NCBI RefSeq assembly: GCF_014467075.1
Contig: NZ_AP023027.1
Span: 767,001-831,000 of the forward strand
Source: Anaerostipes caccae L1-92
GTDB taxonomy: Bacteria; Bacillota; Clostridia; Lachnospirales; Lachnospiraceae
Reading direction: 5' to 3'
DNA: 64,000 bases
Both the position numbers and the translations under genes were made by a program. The notes under the pieces are model-generated. The model saw only the letters and a program-made list of their open reading frames with translations. It did no database searches and had not been told where the DNA came from. This document shows, piece after piece, positions 42,637 through 52,052 of this stretch (positions are counted from its first letter, which is position 1; the number at the start of each line of letters is the position of its first letter).

Positions 42637-44407
42637 GAAAATAAAACAGGCAGGTGCGGTGATCAGCAGACTCAGGCCGTTTATCGCTCCTTATAAATGG
42701 GGATTCATCGGAGCGGTTGTGATGACGGTTTTAAGCGTGGCCGCCATGACCTCGGCGCCAAGGATCGAGGGAATGATCACCACCCAGCTGGCCAAAGACG
42801 CAGCGCAGATTGCAGGAAAAGTACCCGGTGCGGGAGTACAGTTTGATGTGATCGTGAAAATTCTTGCTGTACTGGCGGTAATCTATATCATAAAGATGGC
42901 ATCCCAGGTCATCAGTATGTTTCTGCTGACCAATTCCATCCAGAGCGCCATGCATGATATGAGAAATGCGGTGCAGGATAAGATCCGAAGGCTGCCGGTG
43001 AAATATTTCGATACCCACAGCTTTGGGGATACGTTAAGCCGGGTGACAAATGATATCGATTCGGTATCCAACGGTTTGCAGCAGAGCTTTACCCAGGTTA
43101 TCAGCGGCGTCCTGACGCTCATCCTGGTCCTTGTGATGGTGTTTACCATCCAGCCGGTGATGGCATGGCTGGTCGTGCTGATCATTCCTGTCAGTATTCT
43201 GATCAGTGTGGCTGTGGTAAGGAAAAGCCAGAAGCACTTCAAGGCGCAGCAGGATTCTCTGGGAGAACTGAACGGGACGATCACGGAGCTATATACGGGA
43301 TACAATGAGATCCTGCTGTTCGGAAGGCAGCAGTCTTCCCAGGAACGGTTTAAAGAGATCAACGGAAGACTCCAGAAGCATGCTCTGAAAGCACAGTTTG
43401 TCTCTTCCATGATGAGTCCGCTGATTTCTCTGTCTGTATATCTGTGTATCGGAGGCGTGGCGGTGTCCGGGACTGTCTTTGTCATACAGGGGATGCTGAC
43501 CGTGGGCAATCTCCAGGCTTTCATCCGATATATCTGGCAGTGCAATGAACCCCTCTCACAGGTGGCCCAGCTTTCAGCACAGATACAGGCAGCATTTGCA
43601 GGGATGAAAAGAATTTTCGAGATCCTCGATGAACCTGAGGAGATTCCAGATCCAAAACCGGGAACACGCATCTTGGATGTAAGAGGAGAGGTTTCATTCG
43701 AGCATGTGGCCTTTGGATACGGAGACAAACCGGTCATAAAGGATTTGGATATTCATATAAAAAGCGGCCAGATGGTCGCCATCGTAGGTCCTACAGGGGC
43801 CGGGAAAACAACGATCATTAACCTGCTGCTGCGTTTTTATGACACAGACAGCGGAAGAATCCTGATTGACGGGGTGGATATCAAGTCCATGAAAAGAGAA
43901 GACTTAAGAAGCATGTTCGGCATGGTCCTTCAGGACACATGGCTGTTTTCCGGAACGATTTATGAAAACATCCGGTATGGAAGGCTGGATGCCAGAAAGG
44001 ATGAGGTGATCGACGCGGCCAAGACGGTAAATGTTCATCACTTTATCCGGACGCTGCCGAAAGGTTATGATATGGAGATCGACGAGGAAGGAAGCAATAT
44101 TTCCCAGGGTGAAAAACAGCTTCTTACGATTGCAAGGGCGGTGTTAAAGGACCCGAAAATTTTGATTCTGGATGAAGCCACATCTTCCGTGGATACAAGG
44201 CTTGAAAAGATACTTCAGGAAGCCATGCATAAGCTGCTGTCCGGAAGGACCAGCTTTGTCATTGCCCACAGGCTGTCGACGATAAAAAATGCAGATCTGA
44301 TCCTCGTGCTGAAAGAAGGCCGGATCGTGGAGACCGGCACGCACACGGAACTGCTTGAAAAAAAGGGATACTACGAACAGCTTTACCACTCACAATTTTC
44401 CACATAA
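42629..44407 (+). CDS. ABC exporter half-transporter, catalytic-site subunit
   Basis: A 592-residue half-transporter with six membrane spans and an ATPase domain. Walker A is GPTGAGKTT, Walker B ILILDEATSSVD has the catalytic Glu, and the signature is the altered ISQGEKQ. Combined with the intact signature of the upstream subunit it gives one active and one degenerate ATP site. ATG 42629 follows AAGGAGG at 11 bases. Substrate unknown; lipid, drug or peptide export are all possible. A bidirectional terminator follows. Confidence 0.92.
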   Translation: MIKKIKQAGAVISRLRPFIAPYKWGFIGAVVMTVLSVAAMTSAPRIEGMITTQLAKDAAQIAGKVPGAGVQFDVIVKILAVLAVIYIIKMASQVISMFLLTNSIQSAMHDMRNAVQDKIRRLPVKYFDTHSFGDTLSRVTNDIDSVSNGLQQSFTQVISGVLTLILVLVMVFTIQPVMAWLVVLIIPVSILISVAVVRKSQKHFKAQQDSLGELNGTITELYTGYNEILLFGRQQSSQERFKEINGRLQKHALKAQFVSSMMSPLISLSVYLCIGGVAVSGTVFVIQGMLTVGNLQAFIRYIWQCNEPLSQVAQLSAQIQAAFAGMKRIFEILDEPEEIPDPKPGTRILDVRGEVSFEHVAFGYGDKPVIKDLDIHIKSGQMVAIVGPTGAGKTTIINLLLRFYDTDSGRILIDGVDIKSMKREDLRSMFGMVLQDTWLFSGTIYENIRYGRLDARKDEVIDAAKTVNVHHFIRTLPKGYDMEIDEEGSNISQGEKQLLTIARAVLKDPKILILDEATSSVDTRLEKILQEAMHKLLSGRTSFVIAHRLSTIKNADLILVLKEGRIVETGTHTELLEKKGYYEQLYHSQFST

Positions 44408-44449
44408 AAAAATCACCAGACTGTAGTTTCGCAGGTCTGGTGTTTTTTC
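44406..44449. terminator. Bidirectional intrinsic terminator
   Basis: CACCAGAC (44414-44421) pairs with GTCTGGTG (44435-44442), flanked by A and T runs, between the exporter and the converging HAD gene. Confidence 0.85.
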
Positions 44450-44457
44450 TTTTTGTA

Positions 44458-45240
44458 TTAAAGCAGACAGCTGATTACTTTTAAGTGTTTCAGGGCATGG
44501 AAAATTCCATCCTCTTTATAATGGCGGGTGACGTAATCTGCGGCTTTTTTCGCTGCCCGGGTTGCGTTTTCCATGGCAACTGCCGTACCGGCGGCCTCAA
44601 ACATGTGAACGTCATTGTCTCCGTCTCCGAATGCATAGCTGTCATCCTGTGAAAAGCCGAGGGCACTGGTCGTATAGGCAACAGCATGTCCTTTGTTGAA
44701 GGATACACTGGAGACATCGGCGGAGCCGTCAAAGTGGTCGTTAATGATATATTTGCCGTCAAAATTCTGCTTGATTGTCTTTAGATGTGCCGCATCTTTG
44801 TAGATGATATCAAATGCATAGGCCCTGACATCCCGGATGTCCCAGCTATCTACATGAATTACATCGATGGATTCGTATGGTCTCGTATGTCCGTACAGAT
44901 ACAGCGGATTGCCGTGGTATACGACGCCGTCTCCGAGGAGACAGTAAGAGCACTGGGAAACCCTGCACAGCTTAATGATTTCTTTCAGTTCTGCGACGGT
45001 GAAGCTGTTGTCCAGCAGGACGTTTCCCTCGTGCTCTATGCGTCTGCCGTTTGCGGCGATAAATCCGTCGGACAGCCCGGAAAACATACGCCTGATATAG
45101 CCGGCGGGCCTTCCTGATGCGATCATGACCGTGTGTCCTTTTAACCTCAGTTCCCGAAGGGCTTTCTGATTCGAGGGAAGGATGTCTTCCTGATCCGCAA
45201 GGGTCCCGTCGATATCAAAGAAAAAAATTTTTTTGGACAT
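44458..45240 (-). CDS. Cof-type HAD-IIB phosphatase
   Basis: A 260-residue haloacid-dehalogenase-type hydrolase. Motif I FFDIDGTLAD (nucleophile and acid Asp) is near residue 8 and motif IV is FGDGDNDVHMFEAAG near 205; the cap between them is of the Cof/IIB type. Such enzymes dephosphorylate sugar phosphates or flavin precursors with broad specificity. An extended -10 (TG-G-TATAAT on the minus strand, 45270-45275) lies upstream. Confidence 0.88.
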   Translation of the reverse strand: MSKKIFFFDIDGTLADQEDILPSNQKALRELRLKGHTVMIASGRPAGYIRRMFSGLSDGFIAANGRRIEHEGNVLLDNSFTVAELKEIIKLCRVSQCSYCLLGDGVVYHGNPLYLYGHTRPYESIDVIHVDSWDIRDVRAYAFDIIYKDAAHLKTIKQNFDGKYIINDHFDGSADVSSVSFNKGHAVAYTTSALGFSQDDSYAFGDGDNDVHMFEAAGTAVAMENATRAAKKAADYVTRHYKEDGIFHALKHLKVISCLL

Positions 45241-45335
45241 AGTATGATACCTCCATTCTGATTGCAGCTATTATACCATATATACAGAGGAATGTGTCAC
45301 TTACCCTCTGTTTTTTACCACTTGGCTGTTTTTCA

Positions 45336-45363
45336 TTTACAGTCTCACGGGCTCTGCTATAAT
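45336..45363 (+). promoter_or_regulatory. Promoter of the LytTR-LiaF-like pair
   Basis: TTTACA (45336-45341) and an extended TG-C-TATAAT (TATAAT at 45358-45363) are separated by 16 bases, 20 bases before the ATG. Confidence 0.65.
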
Positions 45364-45383
45364 AAAGGCGTGGAGATGAAAAG

Positions 45384-45845
45384 ATGAAGATACGAATTGA
45401 GATTGATGAAAATTTAATGGAAGAAGAGGTCATCATCCGGTGTGCCGGTTTAAATGACATCGTCCAGGAAGTGCAGAAAGCGGTCTCGGAGGCAGCATCC
45501 GGGACACAGACGGCCGTGTTTTCCAAGGGAGAGCAGGAGTACTATTTTCCCTTGTCCAAGGTTCTGTTTTTTGAGACAGACGGAAACACCATCAACGTGC
45601 ACACGGCGGATGATATCTACGAGACCAGGTACCGGCTGTATGAACTGGAAGAGATGCTTCCGGGGTCCTTCATGAGGATCTCAAAGTCGGCCGTTGTCAA
45701 CACCAACAGGATCTATTCCATCAGCAGGGGGATATCGGCTTCCGGCATCATACAGTTTGAACATACCCATAAACAGCTGTATGTGTCGAGACTTTATCTG
45801 AAACCGCTGAAACAAAAATTAGAAGAAAAGAGGATCGGGAGATGA
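45384..45845 (+). CDS. LytTR-domain transcriptional regulator
   Basis: A 153-residue DNA-binding protein. The C-terminal ~100 residues form a LytTR domain: EYYFPLSKVLFFETDGN, then ETRYRLYELEEML and SFMRISKSAVVNTNRI. There is no receiver domain, so it is probably controlled by protein interaction or level. It overlaps the LiaF-like gene by 4 bases (ATGA); such pairs in Firmicutes commonly regulate themselves or envelope genes. Confidence 0.87.
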   Translation: MKIRIEIDENLMEEEVIIRCAGLNDIVQEVQKAVSEAASGTQTAVFSKGEQEYYFPLSKVLFFETDGNTINVHTADDIYETRYRLYELEEMLPGSFMRISKSAVVNTNRIYSISRGISASGIIQFEHTHKQLYVSRLYLKPLKQKLEEKRIGR

Positions 45846-46537
45846 AGAAAGAAAAGATTTTCTGGGGATTGTTTTTTATCTTTGGAGCGGTGTTTATTAT
45901 TTTTGGAAGACTGGGATACTTGAGAGAAGTCAGTGTATTCAGCCTGATGCTAACGATATTTTTTGCGGCTATGCTGATCAAAAGCCTGATGCATCTGGAG
46001 TATACGGGAATCCTGTTTTCCATTGCATTTCTCTGCATCATTTATGCAGGGCCGCTGGGAATCACCGCTGTCACGCCATGGCCGGTATTAGGAGCTGCAC
46101 TCCTGGGAAGCATCGGGTGTCATCTGCTGTTTCCTTCCAGGAAAAAGAGATGGAAGGAATGGCACAGAGATGAGCCGTTTGAGTCAGTCATTGACGAGGA
46201 GGACGGAACTGCTGTCTGCCACAGAACTACATTCGGTTCTACCGTCAAATATGTAAATTCTGATCATTTCAAATATGCACAGTTTGACGTAAGCTTCGGG
46301 GAGATCAAGGCTTACTTCGACAACGCAGAAGTAGAGGGTGGAGATGCTGAAATCAATGTGGACGTATCGTTTGCCGGGATGGAACTTTTCCTGCCGAAAG
46401 AGTGGACGGTGATCAATCAGGCCAGTGCTGTCTTCGGGGCTGTGGATGAGAAAAACAGGAACCACGGCGACGGTACGATACGGATCAGACTGACCGGAAG
46501 AATCAGCTTTGGGGGAGTGACGATTATCTATGTGTGA
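45842..46537 (+). CDS. LiaF-like membrane protein
   Basis: A 231-residue protein with four N-terminal membrane segments (residues 5-100) and a soluble C-terminal beta domain (HRTTFGSTVKYVNSDHF; SFGEIKAYFDNA; INVDVSFAGMELFLPKEW) of the LiaF type. LiaF proteins restrain cell-envelope stress kinases; here the partner is the adjacent LytTR regulator, and no LiaR/LiaS is present. It is probably an inhibitor or sensor for that regulator, as inferred from context. Confidence 0.8.
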   Translation: MKKEKIFWGLFFIFGAVFIIFGRLGYLREVSVFSLMLTIFFAAMLIKSLMHLEYTGILFSIAFLCIIYAGPLGITAVTPWPVLGAALLGSIGCHLLFPSRKKRWKEWHRDEPFESVIDEEDGTAVCHRTTFGSTVKYVNSDHFKYAQFDVSFGEIKAYFDNAEVEGGDAEINVDVSFAGMELFLPKEWTVINQASAVFGAVDEKNRNHGDGTIRIRLTGRISFGGVTIIYV

Positions 46538-46598
46538 CATTTTCTGCATGATTTCCGTTCGGCTCTTAGAATGCCTCACTCCAATCATGCAGAAAATG
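46538..46598. repeat. 16-bp perfect inverted repeat with 29-base loop
   Basis: CATTTTCTGCATGATT (46538-46553) begins directly after the LiaF-like stop codon and is repeated inverted at 46583-46598. No T run follows. A 50-codon open frame (46530-46682) runs through it but has a poorly placed ribosome site. It may be a processing site, a protein-binding site or the remnant of a small element. Confidence 0.6.
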
Positions 46599-46779
46599 GA
46601 GGTAATGTATGCCGGAGGAAGCTGCTTAGAAACCAAAGATGCCATCTGCGATCGTTTTTTGCACACTGTACTGGATAAATAAAAACTTAACAGGTATTGT
46701 CAAGTGAATTTAACGCAGTATCTGTCAGAGAAAGCAGATGAAGAAAAAAACGATTGCAGAGTGGAAAATATCGTATGAA

Positions 46780-46807
46780 AACAGCTGGTTTATCCGGCTG
46801 TTTTTTT
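46780..46807 (+). terminator. Intrinsic terminator
   Basis: AACAGCTGG (46780-46788), loop TTTAT, CCGGCTGTT (46794-46802), then a run of T. It insulates the next gene. Confidence 0.85.
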
Positions 46808-46827
46808 GCGTTTCTCTTCTTGATTTG

Positions 46828-46836
46828 TGTTATACT
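46828..46836 (+). promoter_or_regulatory. Extended -10 promoter of the REC/HD-GYP/GGDEF gene
   Basis: TG-T-TATACT (46828-46836) directly follows the terminator and lies about 70 bases before the ATG at 46905. Confidence 0.55.
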
Positions 46837-46904
46837 TATTAATATAGTTTATTTTGGAAATTATAGATGGGAAGTTTTTGAAGTTTAATATCGGGGGAAA
46901 TGTG

Positions 46905-49900
46905 ATGACAGGAAGAGACACTATTTTAATCGTTGATGATATGGAGATAAACCGTGTCATCCTCCGCGGAGTGTTTGAAGCAGATTATAATCTTCTTGAG
47001 GCTGAAAACGGACAGCAGGCTCTCGTCCTTCTGGAACAGTACCACGGACGGATCGCCGCGGTGCTGCTGGATCTGGTCATGCCTGTAAAAGACGGGTTTC
47101 AAGTATTGAAGGAGATCGGGCAAAGCGGCATGATCTCTGAATTTCCTGTGATCGTCATCACAGCAGAAGATTCAGTCCAGAATGAGATGCAGGTTTTTGA
47201 CATGGGGGCTTCCGAGATCATTATGAAACCCTTTGAACCCTATGTGGTGAAACGGCGCGTCCAGAATATTGTTGAGCTGAATCAGCACCGGCTGAACCAG
47301 GAAGAACTCATCGAGGAACAGGCGGCAAGGCTCAGGGAGTCCAACTCTGCCATGATCGATGCCCTCTCGTCCATAATCGAATACCGCAGCGCAGAGACGG
47401 GACAGCATATCCGGCGGATCAGGATTTTTACAAAAGCACTGCTTCATGATGTGGCATTGAGTTACCCGGAATACGGTCTGGAAAATTCCGAGATCCAGAT
47501 GATCGTCAGCGCCTCATCCATGCACGATATCGGCAAGATCGCAATCCCCGATGCAATCTTAAACAAGCCGGGCCGACTCACAAAAGAAGAATTTGAGATC
47601 ATGAAGACCCATTCGGTCAAAGGATGTGAGATTCTTGCAGGTCTGGACCGGATGAGTGACAGACAATACCTTAAATATGCGTATAATATATGCAGATACC
47701 ACCATGAACGGTGGGACGGCAGGGGGTATCCGGACGGTCTGAAAGGGGACAGCATCCCGATCTATGCCCAGGTCGTGGGGATTGCAGACTGCTACGATGC
47801 CCTGACCACTGACAGGGTCTATAAAAAAGCTATCGCTCCGGAGAAGGCATTTACGATGATCCTGAACGGCGAGTGCGGGACTTTTTCTCCGAAATTATTG
47901 GAATCTTTTAAAAATGTAAAAGACATATTTGCAGAATATTCAGAAATATATGCGGACAGGAGCGTGCCAAAAGGGGAGTCTCCGGATCTGGATATATCGG
48001 AAAAAACCCATCACAGGAAAGCGATAGACACCCTTCAGATGGGGCAGGCAAAATATTTTACTCTTCTGAGATATGCAGACTCTACAGTTATGGAAGTGGA
48101 TCTTGGAACAGGCATTCACCATCTTGTATATGCGGCCAGCAGTAACTTCTCAGCATTAAAATCCGGAGACCGGTTTGAGGATGTCCTGAAAAATTTTGCG
48201 GAAAAATCTGCACACCCGGAGGACCGGGAAAGTATGCTTCATTTTCTGGGACCGGATCTGGAACAGTTTCTCGATGACGGTTTGATGAAAATAAGCCGGA
48301 AATTCCGCATTTACGACAGGCACCTGAAAACATACGGCTGGTGTGAATGTACGATTCTCAGAATCTCCGACGGGCACCCTTACCAGAGAAGGATCATGCT
48401 GGTCTGGAAAGAGTTGAAAGAAGCAGGAGAATTAAAGCAGCCCGGAACTTCCAGGATTCCGGGCACAGGGGGAGCAGGAAACCTTCTCGGGGGTATCCAG
48501 CAGTGCTTAAACGATAAATATTTTACGATGCTTCAGATCAATGAAGGGCTGGAAAATCTGCTCGGCTATGAGGCCTGGGAAATCAAAGAAAAATTCCGCG
48601 GACATTATCTTGAGGTCATTTACCCGCCTGACCGGGAGGAAGTCCTGGCTCAGACGAAAAAACAGCTGAGTTCGGGGAATGTTATTGAACTGGAGTACCG
48701 CGTTGTGGCAAGGGACGGGCAGATCATATGGGTTTTGGATAAGGGAAATCTGGTGACAGGAACGGACGGAAAGGAACATATCTTCCGGACACTGATCAAT
48801 ATCACTCAGTCCAAACAGGCTCAGGAGGAACTGAGGCTGACTCTTGAAAGACACAGAATCATCATGGAACAGTCCAATGATGTCATTTTTGAATGGGATA
48901 TGAAGAAGGATAAAATGCTGTACTCTTCCAACTGGGAGAAGAAGTTCGGATATATTCCGGTCATGGAGGAAGCCAGTGAGAGACTGCTGACACAGTCCCA
49001 TATTCATCCTGAAGATCTGGAAGTTGTGGAAGAACTGCTCCGTGATATGGGAGGCAGCATGCCGTATGGGCAGGCTGAGTTCCGCCTCGCGGACAGGGAC
49101 GGCTGCTACCGCTGGTACAAAGTAAAAGCTACGGCTCAGTTCGACCGGGCTGGAAAACCGTTTAAAGCCGTGGGGATCATGGCAGATATTGACGATGAAA
49201 AGAGAGCTTCACAGGCATTGGAAGAAAAGGCGTCCAGAGATGAACTGACCGGACTCTACAACCGAAAAACTGCCAGAAAAGAGATTGAATACTATCTGGA
49301 AAGAAGAGATCCAAAAGAAATGGCAGCCATGATGCTTATTGATGTGGACGATTTTAAACTGATCAATGACCGGTACGGACATATGTTCGGGGATGCCGTG
49401 CTTCAGGAGATATCATCGGTTCTCACGAGAGTGCTCAGGAAAGAAGATGTTATTTCCAGGATCGGCGGCGACGAATTTCTGATTTTTATGAAGGATATCC
49501 GCAGGGTAGATATCTTGAAGAGCAGGGCGGAAAAGATCAGGGAATCTTTTCAGTCTATGTTCCGGCAGAACATGACATCCTGCGAGTTTTCCACAAGCAT
49601 AGGAATCGCTTGCTGCCCTCAGGATGGGACCCGTTTTGAAGACTTGTTCAGACACAGTGATCTGGCACTGTATGATGCAAAATCCAGGGGTAAAAACGGG
49701 TACAGCCTGTATGAGCATTCACTGTCAGAACAGGGGGGCGGTTTTCCCGGAATACTGCCTGCCGCAAATACGAGGATCGATTCCAACGAAGAACAGGGGA
49801 AGAAAATAAATGATCTGATCGAGCAGATCATTCAAAAGATATGTGAAGAGAAAGATCTGGAGACAGCGGTAGATTCGATTCTTAAGACAGCAGGCAGACA

Positions 49901-50672
49901 TTTCGGCGTGAGCAGGGCTTATATCTTCGAGAAATCGGAAAAAGGGTGCGCCAATACATTTGAATGGTGCAGCAGGGGTATCAGGCCGCTGGCAGAATAT
50001 CGCCAGACTATATCCGATGATCAGTTTGAAGCACACTGCAAGAATAATTTTGATGAGAACGGGCTGTTCTACTGCCCTGATATCGCGCAGCTTCCAAAAG
50101 AACAGAAGGAAGCGTTAGAGCTCAGAGGGATCAAATCAGTCCTTCAGTGCGCTATCAGGGATGGGGGTGAATGCAAAGGCTTTGTGGGATTTGACGAGTG
50201 TGTTATCAGGAGAATGTGGACGAAGGATCAGATTTATGCTCTGACACTGACCGCAATGCTCCTTTCGGTCTTCTTGTTAAAAAAGAGGGCACAGGACAGG
50301 GCCGAGAAAACTGCCGCAGGCCTTCAGATGGCTCTTGATAACCAGAATTCCTGGATCTATATCATCGACCCCGATGATTTTCATCTGATTTATATCAACG
50401 AAAAGACAAACAGGATGGCACCGGATGTGAAGACAGGAATGTACTGCTATGAGGCGTTTTTTGCAAGGACCAGGCCGTGTGAGGAGTGTCCGGCAAAGAA
50501 TATAAGCAGAAATATCAACAGGACCATGGAGATTTTCAATCCTGTCCTGAATGTATGGACGGAAGCAGATGCATCGCTGATCCGGTGGGGAGAAAAAGAT
50601 GCATGTATGCTGTCCTGCCATGACATTACCAAATATAAATACCACAGAAAGGATGATGGAAAATGGCTGTAA
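46905..50672 (+). CDS. REC/HD-GYP/PAS/GGDEF/GAF cyclic-di-GMP signalling protein
   Basis: A soluble protein of about 1255 residues. Order: receiver (1-125, Asp56 in LLDLVMP), HD-GYP phosphodiesterase (about 145-345; MHDIGK at 206-211, HHERWDGRGYPDGLKG), PAS-like segments (about 390-780), GGDEF (about 790-935, RIGGDEF near 852), GAF (about 960-1110) and a C-terminal PAS-like region with a cysteine motif (CYEAFF...RPCEECP). It contains both domains that make and break c-di-GMP, so net activity depends on phosphorylation and ligands. ATG 46905 follows GGGGGA. Its stop overlaps the next gene by 10 bases. Confidence 0.9.
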   Translation: MTGRDTILIVDDMEINRVILRGVFEADYNLLEAENGQQALVLLEQYHGRIAAVLLDLVMPVKDGFQVLKEIGQSGMISEFPVIVITAEDSVQNEMQVFDMGASEIIMKPFEPYVVKRRVQNIVELNQHRLNQEELIEEQAARLRESNSAMIDALSSIIEYRSAETGQHIRRIRIFTKALLHDVALSYPEYGLENSEIQMIVSASSMHDIGKIAIPDAILNKPGRLTKEEFEIMKTHSVKGCEILAGLDRMSDRQYLKYAYNICRYHHERWDGRGYPDGLKGDSIPIYAQVVGIADCYDALTTDRVYKKAIAPEKAFTMILNGECGTFSPKLLESFKNVKDIFAEYSEIYADRSVPKGESPDLDISEKTHHRKAIDTLQMGQAKYFTLLRYADSTVMEVDLGTGIHHLVYAASSNFSALKSGDRFEDVLKNFAEKSAHPEDRESMLHFLGPDLEQFLDDGLMKISRKFRIYDRHLKTYGWCECTILRISDGHPYQRRIMLVWKELKEAGELKQPGTSRIPGTGGAGNLLGGIQQCLNDKYFTMLQINEGLENLLGYEAWEIKEKFRGHYLEVIYPPDREEVLAQTKKQLSSGNVIELEYRVVARDGQIIWVLDKGNLVTGTDGKEHIFRTLINITQSKQAQEELRLTLERHRIIMEQSNDVIFEWDMKKDKMLYSSNWEKKFGYIPVMEEASERLLTQSHIHPEDLEVVEELLRDMGGSMPYGQAEFRLADRDGCYRWYKVKATAQFDRAGKPFKAVGIMADIDDEKRASQALEEKASRDELTGLYNRKTARKEIEYYLERRDPKEMAAMMLIDVDDFKLINDRYGHMFGDAVLQEISSVLTRVLRKEDVISRIGGDEFLIFMKDIRRVDILKSRAEKIRESFQSMFRQNMTSCEFSTSIGIACCPQDGTRFEDLFRHSDLALYDAKSRGKNGYSLYEHSLSEQGGGFPGILPAANTRIDSNEEQGKKINDLIEQIIQKICEEKDLETAVDSILKTAGRHFGVSRAYIFEKSEKGCANTFEWCSRGIRPLAEYRQTISDDQFEAHCKNNFDENGLFYCPDIAQLPKEQKEALELRGIKSVLQCAIRDGGECKGFVGFDECVIRRMWTKDQIYALTLTAMLLSVFLLKKRAQDRAEKTAAGLQMALDNQNSWIYIIDPDDFHLIYINEKTNRMAPDVKTGMYCYEAFFARTRPCEECPAKNISRNINRTMEIFNPVLNVWTEADASLIRWGEKDACMLSCHDITKYKYHRKDDGKWL

Positions 50673-52048
50673 TTGGTGCATTTATGGTACCGCATCCCCC
50701 GCTGCTCATTCCCGGGGTGGGATGCGGAAAGGAGCAGGCGGCGGCAGACACCGTAAAAGCTTACAGAGAAGCCGGAAAAAAAATCGCATGTCTTGCCCCG
50801 GAGACAGTCGTGATCGCGACACCCCACTCTGTCATGTATACGGACTACTTTCACATTTCTCCGGGAGACGGGGCCCGGGGGGATTTCTCACAGTTTGGAG
50901 CGGAAGAGAGCCGGATCAGTACCGGCTATGACCGGGAAATGACAGAAATGATCACGCGGCTGGCCGAAGAAGACGGATTTATGGCAGGCACTGCAGGAGA
51001 GCAGGAGAAACAGCTGGATCACGCGTCGATGATTCCTCTCTATTTCATACAGCAGACTTATCAGGAGTTTCAGACGGTCAGGATCAGCCTTTCGGGTCTT
51101 TCTCTTTCTGACCACTATACAATGGGGCAGTATGTGAAAAAGGCGGCAGACTGCCTTGGAAGGAAGACAGTTTTTATTGCCAGCGGAGATTTGTCCCACC
51201 GGCTGATGGAGGACGGGCCTTACGGATACTGTGAGGAAGGTCCGCGTTATGACAGCAGGATCATGAAGACTATGGAAAGCGGAGATTTTCTGGAGCTTTT
51301 TAATTTTGACGAGGAATTTCTTGAGAAAGCAGGAGAGTGCGGCCACAGGGCTTTTGTGATGCTGGCAGGAGCCCTGGACGGCATGGCAGTGAAAACGGAG
51401 AAACTCTCTTACGAGGGGCCTTTTGGCGTGGGATATGGGGTCTGTGCCTTTGAGCCGCTCAGGGAGGACCCGGGCCGAAAGTTTAAGGACGAGTATGTGA
51501 GACTTCAGAGAAAGAAGGCGGAGCGAAGGCAGGCCAGGGAAGACAGCTTTGTGCGTCTGGCGAGGCTGTCACTGGAATCTTATGTGAGAAACGGAACTAT
51601 GATCGGAGTTCCGAAAGGGCTTCCGGAAGACCTCTTGAGCAGCAGGGCAGGAGTCTTTGTCTCTCTGAAGAAAGAGGGAAGGCTGAGAGGCTGCATCGGC
51701 ACTATATGTGCGACGAAATCTTCTGTTGCGGAGGAAATCATACAAAATGCAGTCAGCGCCGGAGCAAGAGATCCGAGATTCTCCCCTGTCAGAGAAGAAG
51801 AACTGGCTCAGCTGGAGTACAGCGTGGATGTCCTGGGAAAGACTCAGAAGGTAACATCAATGGAGGAACTGGATGCCCAAAAATATGGAGTCATCGTAAC
51901 ACGGGGAGGGCGGAGAGGGCTTTTGCTTCCGAATCTTTCCGGCGTGGATACCGTGGACGAACAGATTGAGATTGCAAAACAAAAAGCCGGGATCGGAGAA
52001 GAGGAATCTGTACAGGTCGAACGGTTTGAAGTCATAAGGCACAGGTGA
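50663..52048 (+). CDS. AmmeMemoRadiSam system A-B fusion (Memo-like + AMMECR1)
   Basis: A 461-residue fusion. Residues 1-265 match the Memo/LigB-type extradiol-dioxygenase fold (GAFMVPHPPLLIPGVG; IATPHSVMYTDYF; IASGDLSHRL; GHRAFVMLAGALDG). Residues 290-461 match AMMECR1 (GVFVSLKKEGRLRGCIGT; NAVSAGARDPRFSPV; LEYSVDVLG). The two are the A and B parts of the conserved AmmeMemoRadiSam system; the third part, a radical SAM enzyme, is the next gene. The biochemical role of the system is not established. The start lies within the end of the c-di-GMP gene. Confidence 0.92.
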   Translation: MAVIGAFMVPHPPLLIPGVGCGKEQAAADTVKAYREAGKKIACLAPETVVIATPHSVMYTDYFHISPGDGARGDFSQFGAEESRISTGYDREMTEMITRLAEEDGFMAGTAGEQEKQLDHASMIPLYFIQQTYQEFQTVRISLSGLSLSDHYTMGQYVKKAADCLGRKTVFIASGDLSHRLMEDGPYGYCEEGPRYDSRIMKTMESGDFLELFNFDEEFLEKAGECGHRAFVMLAGALDGMAVKTEKLSYEGPFGVGYGVCAFEPLREDPGRKFKDEYVRLQRKKAERRQAREDSFVRLARLSLESYVRNGTMIGVPKGLPEDLLSSRAGVFVSLKKEGRLRGCIGTICATKSSVAEEIIQNAVSAGARDPRFSPVREEELAQLEYSVDVLGKTQKVTSMEELDAQKYGVIVTRGGRRGLLLPNLSGVDTVDEQIEIAKQKAGIGEEESVQVERFEVIRHR

Positions 52049-52052
52049 GAAG

